Assembly: GCF_003121625.1 (NCBI RefSeq)
Contig: NZ_QDDJ01000020.1
Span: forward strand, 1 to 64,000
Reading direction: 5' to 3'
DNA: 64,000 bases
Source of the DNA: Ornithinimicrobium cavernae
GTDB lineage: Bacteria > Actinomycetota > Actinomycetes > Actinomycetales > Dermatophilaceae
Each line of letters starts with the position of its first letter. The first letter of the stretch is position 1. Position numbers and translations under genes: made by a program. A model generated the notes under the pieces. The model had not been told where the DNA came from and did not search any database. It saw nothing but the letters and a program-made list of their open reading frames with translations. Shown piece by piece: positions 29,701 through 37,399 of this stretch.

Positions 29701-29992
29701 CAGGTGTGGGCCCCTCCAGCGTCCAGCGGTAGGTCAGGTCGTCACCGTCGCCGTCACTCGAGCCGGCGCCGCTGAGGGTGAGGGTGTCGCCGACCACGGC
29801 AGTCTGGTCTGCCCCCGCGTCCGCGACCGGTGCCACGTTGTCGGGCGTCGCGCTCGCCGGTGACGTGGTCAGCATCGCCGCGACGAGCGCCACGGCGAGC
29901 AGTGACGCCCACAGCCGGCTGGCGCGGTCGGCGAGAGCGCTCCTCCGGTGCTGTCGGGTGGCAGGCTTCGGTGCGATCTGGCGCAGGCGCAT
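23750..29992 (-). CDS. giant secreted PKD and Ig-like repeat protein
   Basis: About 2,080 aa from ATG 29990-29992, which has GAGGAGAA 7 bp upstream; an earlier in-frame ATG at 30016 has no ribosome site. After a signal peptide (LWASLLAVALVAAMLTTSPASA) come nine PKD-type domains, each starting near V/T-ADAG-x-DQ and containing TLDGTGSSD; a shared 80-aa module lies between the first and second. Then follow about four Ig-like or Calx-beta-like segments (PAPVGG, PAPAGG repeats) and a C-terminal array of 212-aa units. No catalytic domain, sortase signal or C-terminal helix is visible. It is likely a surface or extracellular adhesin/stalk. A smaller frameshifted paralogue lies at 11,036-15,210. It diverges from the giant three-gene operon. 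Confidence 0.88.
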   Translation of the reverse strand: MRLRQIAPKPATRQHRRSALADRASRLWASLLAVALVAAMLTTSPASATPDNVAPVADAGADQTAVVGDTLTLSGAGSSDGDGDDLTYRWTLEGPTPGDFTQSLDGNSSATPSFALALVGTYTATLVVSDGIEDSEADSVALTVTSGISVDWSCDGVAVTSPVRMSRIVVAQGDAHTRHVARGGTSWSLSDTPGITTIWVSARNNNSGDGPGYGERFDRPVPDPCGTTNQVPVADAGADQTVVVGDLVTLDGTGSSDADGDQLSYAWTLTSPTGSTSVLEGSDTAGPTFTPDVAGSYTAELVVNDGTENSLSDTVTITVNEIPNETPVADAGSDQEAVVGETVTLDGTGSSDADGDQLSYAWTLTSPTGSTSALEASDTAGPTFTPDVAGDYTAELTVNDGTQDSPADTVSITVSHRPTADAGEDQTVTTDDLVTLDGTGSSDGDNDPLTYSWSLTSTPAGSTAQLSDPLAAQPTFTADVAGQYTVALQVTDGRWTSTEDTVTITAQHAANEAPTADAGEDQTAVVGDVVTLNGTRSIDPEGQTVTYSWTLTTPSGSTATLDNPAAAAPTITVDLAGTYTAELVVNDGTQDSPADTVTIAVTHRPVADAGADQTVTTGDLVTLDGTGSSDGDNDPLTYSWSLTSAPARSTVQLSDPLAAQPTFTADVAGQYTVTLQVTDGQWTSAPDTVTITVNEIPNETPVADAGDDTVAAVDDTVTLDGTNSSDADSDPLTYDWNLTGPPGSAAELDDFTAAEPTFTADVAGTYTAELVVNDGTQDSPADTVTITVTHRPAADAGADQTVTTGDLVTLDGTGSTDADGDSLTYAWTLTTPTGSSAALSDPLASQPTFTADVAGQYTVALQVTDGRWTSTGDTVTITAQHPANQVPVADAGQDQSALAGDTVTLDGSLSSDADGDDLTFAWVLTTPSGSMATLDDATAVAPSFTPDVAGSYTASLTVSDGTDTSAEDSVTISVTLPAITVTGPDLQTYSSGDLRVTLERPAPVGGQLLSLTSDAPQVLTPLASVTVAAGATVVDVPVASGSAAGTAVVTASGDGYTTGSATVTVAARSMSLQVEPLVGVGRTIPATIALAAPAPAGGLTVNVSSSDPTLVTVDPATVQFAEGETTGQVEVTGQAEGSVVLTASALGYTDATAETGSTNSTVSVGNVPVLSPGQTSGLPISLSEPAPVGGTTILLESSDTSIVTVESSVVIPEGAVLPTANPQVTGQAVGSAVITARAAGYAPHSRTATVELVLTLSPSGTITLNEGRSQTMTVGLSGPAPTGGLEVTLASLDTDVFTVPATVTVPAGQTTASFGIQGVGQGDSQLTVSAPGAAQLTRAVRVTAPPQIATSVAQVGEDLQVVANTRLMVAPTAPTDITLTVADESTALLSTSAATVGSKSITLAGVTSANWQGFAVQGLAEGTTTLTVSADGYADATSTITVTGSGFHLTTGDFTTSTFSGNTAVHVDAYALSTSGALWSQQELRPGASATLIVTNSNDAVGTLTETTLTLAGDSGYRVSTAFDPATAGTTTVAITQPDGFTQPSNGRTALTATVTAPAIAMSDVTVGKDLQAAANTRLTVVPPTPTDLTLTVTDESTALLSTDAATVGSKTITLAGVTSANWQGFAVQGLTEGTTTLTVSADGYATTTATLTVRASGFHLSTGDFSTTTFSGDTAIHIDAYVLSATGTLWSQQELRPGTSATVQLTNTDDAVGSLTEATLTLPGNSGYRVSTAFDPATAGTTTVAIIQPDGFTQPGNGRTALTATVTAPAIAMSDVTVGKDLQVGANTRLTVVPPTPTDITLTVADGSTAVISTSPATVGSRSITLAGVTSANWQGFTVQGLTEGTTTLTVSADGYATTTATLTVRASGFHLSTGDFTTSTFSGDTAIHIDAYVLSATGTLWSQQELRPGTSATVQLTNSHDAVGSLTEATLTLAGNSGYRVSTAFDPATAGTTTVAIIQPDGFTQPGNGRTSLTATVTPPALSAGNVSVGTGQQGTAHVRFTVAPPAPTDITLTVASESTALLATSAEGPGLRTITLEDVSNTNWQAFTVRGLAPGTTTLTVSAPGYADSTAIITVTG
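24004..25915 (-). repeat. three tandem 636-bp repeats inside the PKD gene
   Basis: The word CTGCAGGTCCT(T/C)GCC or its homologue recurs at 24,004, 24,640, 25,276 and 25,912, exactly 636 bp (212 codons) apart, and whole blocks between them are nearly identical. A partial fourth unit runs to the gene's 3' end. Near identity implies recent amplification or gene conversion. Confidence 0.85.
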
Positions 29993-30020
29993 GGCGACGT
30001 TCTCCTCGGTCAGCAAGTTC

Positions 30021-30037
30021 TCAGGTGACGGTCAAGA
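30021..30037 (-). promoter_or_regulatory. motif shared with the promoter region of the first PKD gene
   Basis: CTTGACCGTCACCTGAG on the minus strand, 29 bp ahead of the start; the counterpart is at 15261-15277. The rest of the 30,038-30,250 gap also holds AAGGATGAG twice, 21 bp apart (30,103 and 30,124), ahead of the divergent operon. Confidence 0.4.
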
Positions 30038-30250
30038 GACAGTCAGTCATCCCCCATCGGTAAGGAACCTAGAGGGGACGGCGCGGGGCCGGCATCGTCT
30101 AGAAGGATGAGATCGCCGACCGAAAGGATGAGCGGACCTACATCCACAGACTGACGACGTATGCCGTGGGCGGTGGGAGCGTAGACAGTGGCACCGGTGC
30201 GGCAGTACCGTTGCTCGTCCTGCTTTTCCATGGCGTCGTGAGGGACCCCG

Positions 30251-33200
30251 ATGGCTAAGCGTGGTGTCAGCCTGTTGGACCTGTTCGCTCCCGGCGGCGC
30301 ACAGGGCCTCCTGCCTGCGGACGTGGCGAGCAGGCTCGAGAACCTCGCCGTCATCGACCTCCACAGCACCACCAGCGGGGGCACCTTCGTGCACGAGGGC
30401 GTGGTGCAACCGCTGTCCGACCTGGGGCTGCCGGCGCTGCGGAACTGGCCCGTGGAGGTGCCCGGCCTCAACACCGGTCTGCCCTTCCGCCTGGTCCGCA
30501 TCCGCAGGGCGTCTGCGCCGACCGACACCCTCGAGCCGGCGGCGGACGCCGCGTTCCTCGACCTGATCGTCGACCGGATCGCGATCACGATCCCCGGTCT
30601 GCGGCCGGCGACGCTCGTCCCGGCCACCAGCAGCTCGCCCGCGCACCTGCTCCCGGACGGCAGCCGGGACGGAGTCAAGCTCGTCGGGTCGGGCGTCATG
30701 CGGATCGACCTGACCGGGGCGGCCGAGGTGGTCCGGTTCGTCGACTTCCCCGACCCGTTCGACCCCGAGGCGCCGAACGGGCCCGTCGGTCGCCTGACGT
30801 TCGACCCGATCAGCTTCACGTTCGGGGACTCCGACATCGGCATGGTCGTCGACCGGGTCGTCTACGACGCCTCCGAGCAGATCACGCCCCCGGAGATCAT
30901 CGCGCGGGGACAGACCCCGGGCTGGCAGGGGATGGCGATCGCCGAGGCCACGGTGATGCTGCCGCTGAAGGGCACCGCGGTCGAACAGATCAACGCCTCC
31001 GTGAAGGACGTGATCCTCGGCAGCCCGGCTGGCATGCAGGGCACGGTCTCGGTCGAGCTCGGCCGCACGCCCATCGCGGGTGCAGCCGTGCTGTTCACGC
31101 AGGACGTCGAGGGCACCGAGCACCCGCGCAGCCCTGAGGGCAGCGGCCGGGAGCTCACCGTGCCGTTCGTCGCGGACACCGGCGCGACCGCCAGGATGCG
31201 GGCACGCCTGTCCGACGCCGTGCAGGGACAGCCGACCCAGCCCCGCATCTCGTGGACGCTGCCGGACAGCACCCGGGTCGAGGAGCCCGACACCGGCTGG
31301 TTCGCCACGAGCGTCGGCGAGACCATGAACGGCGTCTACTCCGAGCTGGTCGACGGGGAGCGACACCACGACCTGCCGATCTCCTACACGTTCACGCAGG
31401 ACGACGACGGCGTCGACCACGCCGCGATGGTCGACGCGGTGCTGCCGGGGGCGCCGGGCATCGCGAACGTCGTCTCTCTGTCGGGCACCCGGGACGCGAT
31501 CGCCCAGGTCGAGCTGCAGTCCCGGCTCGCGGTCCCGGACGCCGCGCACATCCGGTGGCAGCTCGGCACCGGCGCCGGCGCGCAGACCGGCACGGGTCAC
31601 GACTTCACGGTCTTCCCGGAGGAGGTCGGCACCGCCTACCTCGTGGTCACCGACGGCGAGCTGACCCGCCGGGTGCGCATCGACACCCTCGCTGTCGGTG
31701 GGCTGCTCGTCGGCGCCGAGGACGGGGTCCACGACGCCACCGGGGCACTCGTCACGGTGCGGGGTGTCGACACCACCCACGCACTCGCCCCGTTCCACCG
31801 CTCCGGCGAGCTCCGCAGCCACCGGGAGGACGCCACCGCCTCGGGCACCACCGTGACCGTGCCGGACGGGGGTCTGGCGGCGGTCACGGTCGAGGTGGGC
31901 CACGGCGTCGACCCGACGGCGCCGCCGCCCTCGGTCGAGGAGGCCGCCGTGCGGCACCTGTCGGTGCGGTTCGGCTTCAACGCCGCGGACCCCGAGGGGT
32001 GGGGCCGGTTCGCCCCGAACAACGCCTCGGGGCACGTCAGCGTCGAGATCCGGGACTGGGCGAGCTACTTCCCCGGCGCGCGGTTCCTGGTGGTGGGGCA
32101 CTGCTGCGACATCGGGACCAACGACCAGAACAACAGGCTGGCTGGGGAGCGCATCGCCTCGATCACCCAGCACCTGCCCGCCGGGCAGGTCGACGCGCGT
32201 GGCGAGCAGGAGGCCGCGACCGGATCAGTGGCGCTGACGCAGGGCAGCGTCCCGCTCTCGGAGATGAGCGCGACCGAGCGCGCCGCCGGCCGGACGATCC
32301 TGCTCGACCACAACACCACCGCCCGGCAGGCCTGGGGCAGTCTCACCACCCACCCCGTCCGGGAGTCCTACCGGCGGGTCGACATCTACGCCGTCGACGG
32401 GACCTACACCCCGCCCGCGGGTGCACCCGGGCAGGGACAACAGGCCTCGACCGAGCCGCAGACCACCGACCCCTCCCTGCGCCGGTCCTACGTGCCCGGT
32501 GCCGACGCGGCCGAGATCGAGGCCCCGGGCGACCCGAGCTCGCGGCTCGGCTACCTGGTGCGCCTCAGCGTCTCCTGGGACTCACCCACCGTGACCAGCT
32601 GGGCCGACGCGGTCCCCACGCTGGCCGAGTTCACCCTCGCCTGGTCCAGCGACCACGTGACGATGACCGACGAGAACGACAACGAGACCGACGTGCCGGT
32701 CTCCTCGCCCTCGACACCTGGGACACCGTCGACCGAGGTCTGGACGATCACCGGCCGCTGGGCCTACGACAACCGGTCGGGTCAGACGCTGTTCTCGCTG
32801 TCGGTCGCCTCCGAGGGCGACCCCGAGGGCATCGCCCGGTTCGACTCCTCCTTCCTGGCGGTCGCACTGGCCCTCGCGCCGGCCCTGCTCGGTGGCATCG
32901 GCGGCGGCGGGGCGGCGGACGGTGTCGTGCAGATGTCTGCGCTGGCCATCGCGAGCGCGGTGATGACCGCGATCACCACGGAGGGCTGGATCGTCCTGCA
33001 CGCGATCTCCGCCGAGTACCGCGCCCCGTCGATCGACTCGGCGCGCGGCATGAGGCTGAGGGTCACGATCGACTACACCGCTGCCGTCGGCATCGACATC
33101 TCGGCCGACGGCATCGGCTCGATCACGACCGCGGACGGCCACCCGCTCAAGGTCCGCTACACGAAGGTGGGGCTGGAGTACGACGACGCCGCGACCGAGT

Positions 33201-36200
33201 GGTACGACAAGGTCGGGTTCGTCTTCGAGGACGTCTCGTTCGAGGTCTCCGACCCGGGACGCTGGCAGATCGAGGGCCCGCTGGGCGACCTGCTGGCCAT
33301 CACCGGCACCCGCGCCGGCTCGGGCTCCTCGTGGTTCGAGTGCGACCTGGAGTTCGCGCTGGACCTCGGCGTCGTGAGTATCGAGGGCGCGACGATCCGG
33401 GTGATCTTCGACGGTGGCGGCGTCTCGGCCGAGCTGCGCGGCCTCGCCCTCGCCGTGGAGATCCCGGGCGTGCTCCGGGGCAGCGGCCAGGTCGTCATCG
33501 GCGACGGCGGGGCGTTCGGCGCGTCGCTGGAGCTCGAGCTCGTGTCGGTCGGCGCCAAGGGCATCGGCGCGCTGGAGTTCGACCCGGCCAACGACTACCT
33601 CTCGATCCAGCTGGGTCTCCTGCTGCCGGTCGGCATCCCGCTCGGCGCGACCGGGCTCGGCATCTTCGGTTTCCTCGGGATGTTCGTCTCCAACGGGGCC
33701 CGACAGCTGCCCGCCGGCTTCGAGAACGACCCCGTCGGGCGCGAGATCGCGTGGTACCGCAACGCCCCGCTGCTCGACAAGTTCGGCCCCGAGCGCGGCC
33801 AGTGGGCGATCGGGCTGGGCATGGTGATCGGCACGATGCCGGACCAGGCGTTCACGTTCAACGCGGTCGGGATGCTGGTGGTCGCCTTCCCCGACCCCGA
33901 GGTGATCCTGGCGATCGACGCCAAGCTCGCCACGCGCCCCGACCTGGAGCCGAAGGCGCAGGGCAGCGCGCCCGGCTCCGGGCTGGAGATCCTCGGGCTG
34001 GTCGTCATCGACGACACCGCCGTGCTGGTGGGCATCCGCGGACGCTACGAGATCCCCAAGGTCCTCACCCTCAACGTCCCCATCGACGGCTACTTCCCCT
34101 ACCCGAGCACCCCGAAGGACGCCTTCGTCCGGGTGGGCTCGGACGGGGTGGTCGCCGAGGGACGCGGCGGCGACCCGGTGCAGATCATCCTGCTGCCGGA
34201 GACCCTGGACATCGAGGCCTACGCCTTCCTCATGATCGAGGAGAAGAAGCTGCACAGGCTCGGGGGCGACCCGCGCTTCAGCTTCGACGGCTTCTCGATC
34301 GGCTTCGGCGCCGGCATCGAGATCGGCTGGTCGGCCGGCCCGTTCACCCTCGCGGCGGGCGCCCGGATCCTCGTGGGGCTGGGGACCAACCCGTTCCTGC
34401 TCAAGGGCATGTTCCAGGTCTGGGGCACGCTGTCGCTGGTGATCGTCGAGGTCGACATCGACGGCGAGCTGATCTGCACGGTGTGGGACGAGGGTGGGCT
34501 GAAGGTCAACCTCCAGGGCAGGTTCTGCGGCAGGGTCTCGTTCTTCTTCTTCTCGGTGTCGGGGTGTGTCGGGATCGAGATCGGCGACTCGCTGACGCCG
34601 GCCGCGCCGCCCCCGCCGCCCCCGATCGGCAAGGTGTCGCTGACCGACCGGCGCGGCCAGACGACGGCCGAAGCCATCACCGGCGCGCCGGGCCCGGGCC
34701 AGACGGTGTGGCCGGACACGGTGCCGGTCATCGAGCTGATGCACCACATGTCCGTCGACCTCTCCGGCTCGGCGTTCGCCCCCGGCGCCCCGCCGCCCGG
34801 TCCTGTCTGGTCCGGCACCTCGGAGATGAAGTACGCCTACCGGCTCGTCGGGGTCGAGATCGTGCCCGACGGTGGCACGGCGTTGGGCGGTCCGCTCGCC
34901 TCGGGCTGGTGGCTGCCCACCCACCGCCCGGGGGTGCTCGCCGACGGTGACGTCTCGGTCTCGGCCGAGGAGGCGATGTTCCTGGCACTCATGTCGTGGG
35001 ACCCGGCACCGTGGACCTACTGGCTGACCGACGGCGGTGAGGGCACCGACGGCAACCCCTCGCAGACGCCCGGCCGGTTGTGCGAGGAGCCGCCCCGGCC
35101 GACACGGATGTGCCTGCTGGGGCGCGACGCCCAGCGCACCGGCACCGACGCCGTGCTGTTGCCACCCGAGACGTTGGGGTCGCCACCGTTCCCGTCGCGG
35201 TTCACCGGCCACGCGCGCGAGCGGATCGCCGGCCGGGTGCTGGAGCTGGCGGCGCCGTGGCTCGTGCAGCAGGGGCTCTCGCTGACCCCCGGGCACTTCG
35301 CCGACGACGTCTGGTGGCTCGCCGCCGCCACCCGGTTCGGGTTCACCGAGCGCACCACCGAGCTGCGGGTCACGCTCGCCCCGGAGGTCGTCGAGCCCGA
35401 GCTGCGGCTGATCGTCTGCGACGACCGCCGGAAGCGCCCGCAGCAACCGGTCCCGGGCACGTGCGCCATCGTCGGCGACTACCACCGGGCCGACACCGTC
35501 CTGGGCACCTCGAGCTCCATCGACGGCGTGAAGATCCAGTCCCACGGGGAGCCGTTCACCACCCACGGGGAGCCGGTCACGGTGCTCCTGCCCGAGGCAG
35601 GCATGGTCGCCTACCTCCCCGCGATCACCGACCGGGTCGAGGTGCGGTTCCGGATGTGGGACAACGGCGAGGCGAAGCTCGTCGCCCTCGACAGCTCCGG
35701 CGGGTTCGTCGCCGACGGGTGGGTCGTCCCCGACGGCGGCTGGGAACAGACCGTGGTGCTCACCGGCTCCGGCATCGCCTCGGTGGAGATGCGCGGGGCG
35801 ACGTGGCTGGGGGTCGAGCGGGTCTGCTGGGGCACCGAGGGACCGGAGCCCGTGGGCTCCTCGGGGCTGCCGCGGGTGACCGGCTCCCTGGTCGGTGGCG
35901 GCGAGTGGGAGTGGGAGCCCGAGGTCGAGCAGACCTACCGAACCGGCACGGGCACCTGCGCGGTGGTCGTGTACCGGCCACGGGAGACGGGCACCTGGCG
36001 CGGTGTGCGCGTGCACGAGTGGGCAGGCGGGCGGACCCGGCCCGCGCGGGTCGGCTGGCAGCGGCTGTGCGGGACCAGCGCGTCGGCGCAGGCGCTGGCC
36101 GACGCCAACGCCGCCTACGCCCTGGGCCTGGCCGAGCTCATCAACGGGCTCGGTGGCGGCGGAGGGAGCGGCCCCCAGCCGCCGCACCGCAGCCTGCTCG

Positions 36201-37399
36201 CCGCAGGCACGGGCTACTCCGTGCGGATCCGCTGGCAGTGGCAGGGCTGGGTGAAGTCCGAGAGCAAGCCGGCGCCGGACGCGGTCCCGGGCAGCGGCGA
36301 CTGGCAGGACGGGCCGGACGTCGTGCGGAGGTTCCGGACCGCGTCGCAGGCCACCCTCACCGGCCAGCCGCCGACCGAGCTCACCGACGAGACGACCTTC
36401 GACCCGCGGTCGATCCTGCGCTACCTGCTGGCGTTCGAACCGGACACCGGGCAGGCGCCGCACCTGCTCGACGACACGCTCCTGGTCCACCTGGCGGTCG
36501 ACCACCTCGACCAGCTGGCCGCGCTGTACGGGCGGGCCGTGTCGCTGCGCCTGCGCCGCACCGACCCACCCCCCGGCTCACTGGCCGGGCAGCCGCACGC
36601 ACCCGACGAGGCGCTCATCGTGACCTGGACGGCGCTGCACGACCACTACCGTCCCCTGGGCCAGAAGCTGTTCCTCGAGGCGATCCGCGAGGCACCGTGT
36701 CTGACCGAGCCCCCGCTGGGCGGCACCACCGGCGAGGTCACCGCGGACCTGGTGCCCGGTGCGTGGTACGACCTGATGCTCATGGCGACCCCGGCCGCCC
36801 AGCCCGCCTCGGAGGAGCTGGTCGTGCGGCGCGCCCACTTCCAGGCGTCCGCCTACCGCGACGCGACCGAGCTGCTCGCGGCGCTCGGGCTGACGGCGAC
36901 CGAGAGCCCGCTGGTGGCACCCGACGCCGTCGTGAGCGGCCCGGTGCCACCGGGGCCGCTGGTCGTCGGGGACCGGGAGCTCGACGAGGCGATGGTCGCG
37001 CTCGGGCTGGACCCGTGGCCGCTGCCGGTGGCCGGGCGCACCAGTGTGCTGTGGTGGCGGCAGGGCGCGTCCTGGCTGCTGGCCGGGGTGCTGCTCGAGC
37101 TCCCGGAGCCGATCGTGCGGACCGGGCGGCGCGCCCTGGACGTCACCGCCGCCAGCCACGGTGGGGTGCCGCTGCTGCAGCGGCGCCGCAACAGCAACGG
37201 CACCCGGGTGCTGCTGGCACCCACGGCACCCGTGGCCGTCAGCCCCTCCGGGACGGACGACTTCCAGGCCGGGCCCCTCGTGGTGCAGCTCACGCGCACC
37301 GTCACCGACCGGACCGGCTCCACGTCCTCGACCGTCGTCACCGGCAGCCGCTCCGCGCTGACCGCGCCCCGGGCCGTTTACCAGGAGGTGGGAGCATGA
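30251..37399 (+). CDS. giant protein of unknown function with OmpA-like domain
   Basis: 2,382 aa, first of three coupled giant genes; ATG 30251 follows GAGGG. No signal peptide. Residues about 570-660 form an OmpA-like fold: VRFGFNAADPEGW, then VVGHCCDIGTNDQNNRLAGERI with Asp620, Asn628 and Arg634 at the positions that hold peptidoglycan in true OmpA domains. Residues 865-920 are hydrophobic and Ala/Gly-rich (possible membrane or buried helices). Residues 930-1450 are long beta-rich repeats with LGLLLPVGIPLGATGLGIFGFLG and similar, suggesting an elongated beta structure. The C-terminal 900 residues are Trp-, Pro- and Gly-rich with no known motif. I do not recognise a function. Its stop overlaps the next start (ATGA). 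Confidence 0.85.
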   Translation: MAKRGVSLLDLFAPGGAQGLLPADVASRLENLAVIDLHSTTSGGTFVHEGVVQPLSDLGLPALRNWPVEVPGLNTGLPFRLVRIRRASAPTDTLEPAADAAFLDLIVDRIAITIPGLRPATLVPATSSSPAHLLPDGSRDGVKLVGSGVMRIDLTGAAEVVRFVDFPDPFDPEAPNGPVGRLTFDPISFTFGDSDIGMVVDRVVYDASEQITPPEIIARGQTPGWQGMAIAEATVMLPLKGTAVEQINASVKDVILGSPAGMQGTVSVELGRTPIAGAAVLFTQDVEGTEHPRSPEGSGRELTVPFVADTGATARMRARLSDAVQGQPTQPRISWTLPDSTRVEEPDTGWFATSVGETMNGVYSELVDGERHHDLPISYTFTQDDDGVDHAAMVDAVLPGAPGIANVVSLSGTRDAIAQVELQSRLAVPDAAHIRWQLGTGAGAQTGTGHDFTVFPEEVGTAYLVVTDGELTRRVRIDTLAVGGLLVGAEDGVHDATGALVTVRGVDTTHALAPFHRSGELRSHREDATASGTTVTVPDGGLAAVTVEVGHGVDPTAPPPSVEEAAVRHLSVRFGFNAADPEGWGRFAPNNASGHVSVEIRDWASYFPGARFLVVGHCCDIGTNDQNNRLAGERIASITQHLPAGQVDARGEQEAATGSVALTQGSVPLSEMSATERAAGRTILLDHNTTARQAWGSLTTHPVRESYRRVDIYAVDGTYTPPAGAPGQGQQASTEPQTTDPSLRRSYVPGADAAEIEAPGDPSSRLGYLVRLSVSWDSPTVTSWADAVPTLAEFTLAWSSDHVTMTDENDNETDVPVSSPSTPGTPSTEVWTITGRWAYDNRSGQTLFSLSVASEGDPEGIARFDSSFLAVALALAPALLGGIGGGGAADGVVQMSALAIASAVMTAITTEGWIVLHAISAEYRAPSIDSARGMRLRVTIDYTAAVGIDISADGIGSITTADGHPLKVRYTKVGLEYDDAATEWYDKVGFVFEDVSFEVSDPGRWQIEGPLGDLLAITGTRAGSGSSWFECDLEFALDLGVVSIEGATIRVIFDGGGVSAELRGLALAVEIPGVLRGSGQVVIGDGGAFGASLELELVSVGAKGIGALEFDPANDYLSIQLGLLLPVGIPLGATGLGIFGFLGMFVSNGARQLPAGFENDPVGREIAWYRNAPLLDKFGPERGQWAIGLGMVIGTMPDQAFTFNAVGMLVVAFPDPEVILAIDAKLATRPDLEPKAQGSAPGSGLEILGLVVIDDTAVLVGIRGRYEIPKVLTLNVPIDGYFPYPSTPKDAFVRVGSDGVVAEGRGGDPVQIILLPETLDIEAYAFLMIEEKKLHRLGGDPRFSFDGFSIGFGAGIEIGWSAGPFTLAAGARILVGLGTNPFLLKGMFQVWGTLSLVIVEVDIDGELICTVWDEGGLKVNLQGRFCGRVSFFFFSVSGCVGIEIGDSLTPAAPPPPPPIGKVSLTDRRGQTTAEAITGAPGPGQTVWPDTVPVIELMHHMSVDLSGSAFAPGAPPPGPVWSGTSEMKYAYRLVGVEIVPDGGTALGGPLASGWWLPTHRPGVLADGDVSVSAEEAMFLALMSWDPAPWTYWLTDGGEGTDGNPSQTPGRLCEEPPRPTRMCLLGRDAQRTGTDAVLLPPETLGSPPFPSRFTGHARERIAGRVLELAAPWLVQQGLSLTPGHFADDVWWLAAATRFGFTERTTELRVTLAPEVVEPELRLIVCDDRRKRPQQPVPGTCAIVGDYHRADTVLGTSSSIDGVKIQSHGEPFTTHGEPVTVLLPEAGMVAYLPAITDRVEVRFRMWDNGEAKLVALDSSGGFVADGWVVPDGGWEQTVVLTGSGIASVEMRGATWLGVERVCWGTEGPEPVGSSGLPRVTGSLVGGGEWEWEPEVEQTYRTGTGTCAVVVYRPRETGTWRGVRVHEWAGGRTRPARVGWQRLCGTSASAQALADANAAYALGLAELINGLGGGGGSGPQPPHRSLLAAGTGYSVRIRWQWQGWVKSESKPAPDAVPGSGDWQDGPDVVRRFRTASQATLTGQPPTELTDETTFDPRSILRYLLAFEPDTGQAPHLLDDTLLVHLAVDHLDQLAALYGRAVSLRLRRTDPPPGSLAGQPHAPDEALIVTWTALHDHYRPLGQKLFLEAIREAPCLTEPPLGGTTGEVTADLVPGAWYDLMLMATPAAQPASEELVVRRAHFQASAYRDATELLAALGLTATESPLVAPDAVVSGPVPPGPLVVGDRELDEAMVALGLDPWPLPVAGRTSVLWWRQGASWLLAGVLLELPEPIVRTGRRALDVTAASHGGVPLLQRRRNSNGTRVLLAPTAPVAVSPSGTDDFQAGPLVVQLTRTVTDRTGSTSSTVVTGSRSALTAPRAVYQEVGA

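Noticed and set aside
32582-36505. Open minus-strand frame of 1,307 codons
   Set aside because: Shadow of the giant plus-strand gene: low-complexity, rich in Arg, Asp, Gly and Glu, with no motif.
35080-37395. Long upstream extension of the second giant protein's frame
   Set aside because: It runs through the first giant gene in another frame, is rich in Arg/Gly/Ala as shadows in high-GC DNA are, and the real start at 37396 has a strong ribosome site.
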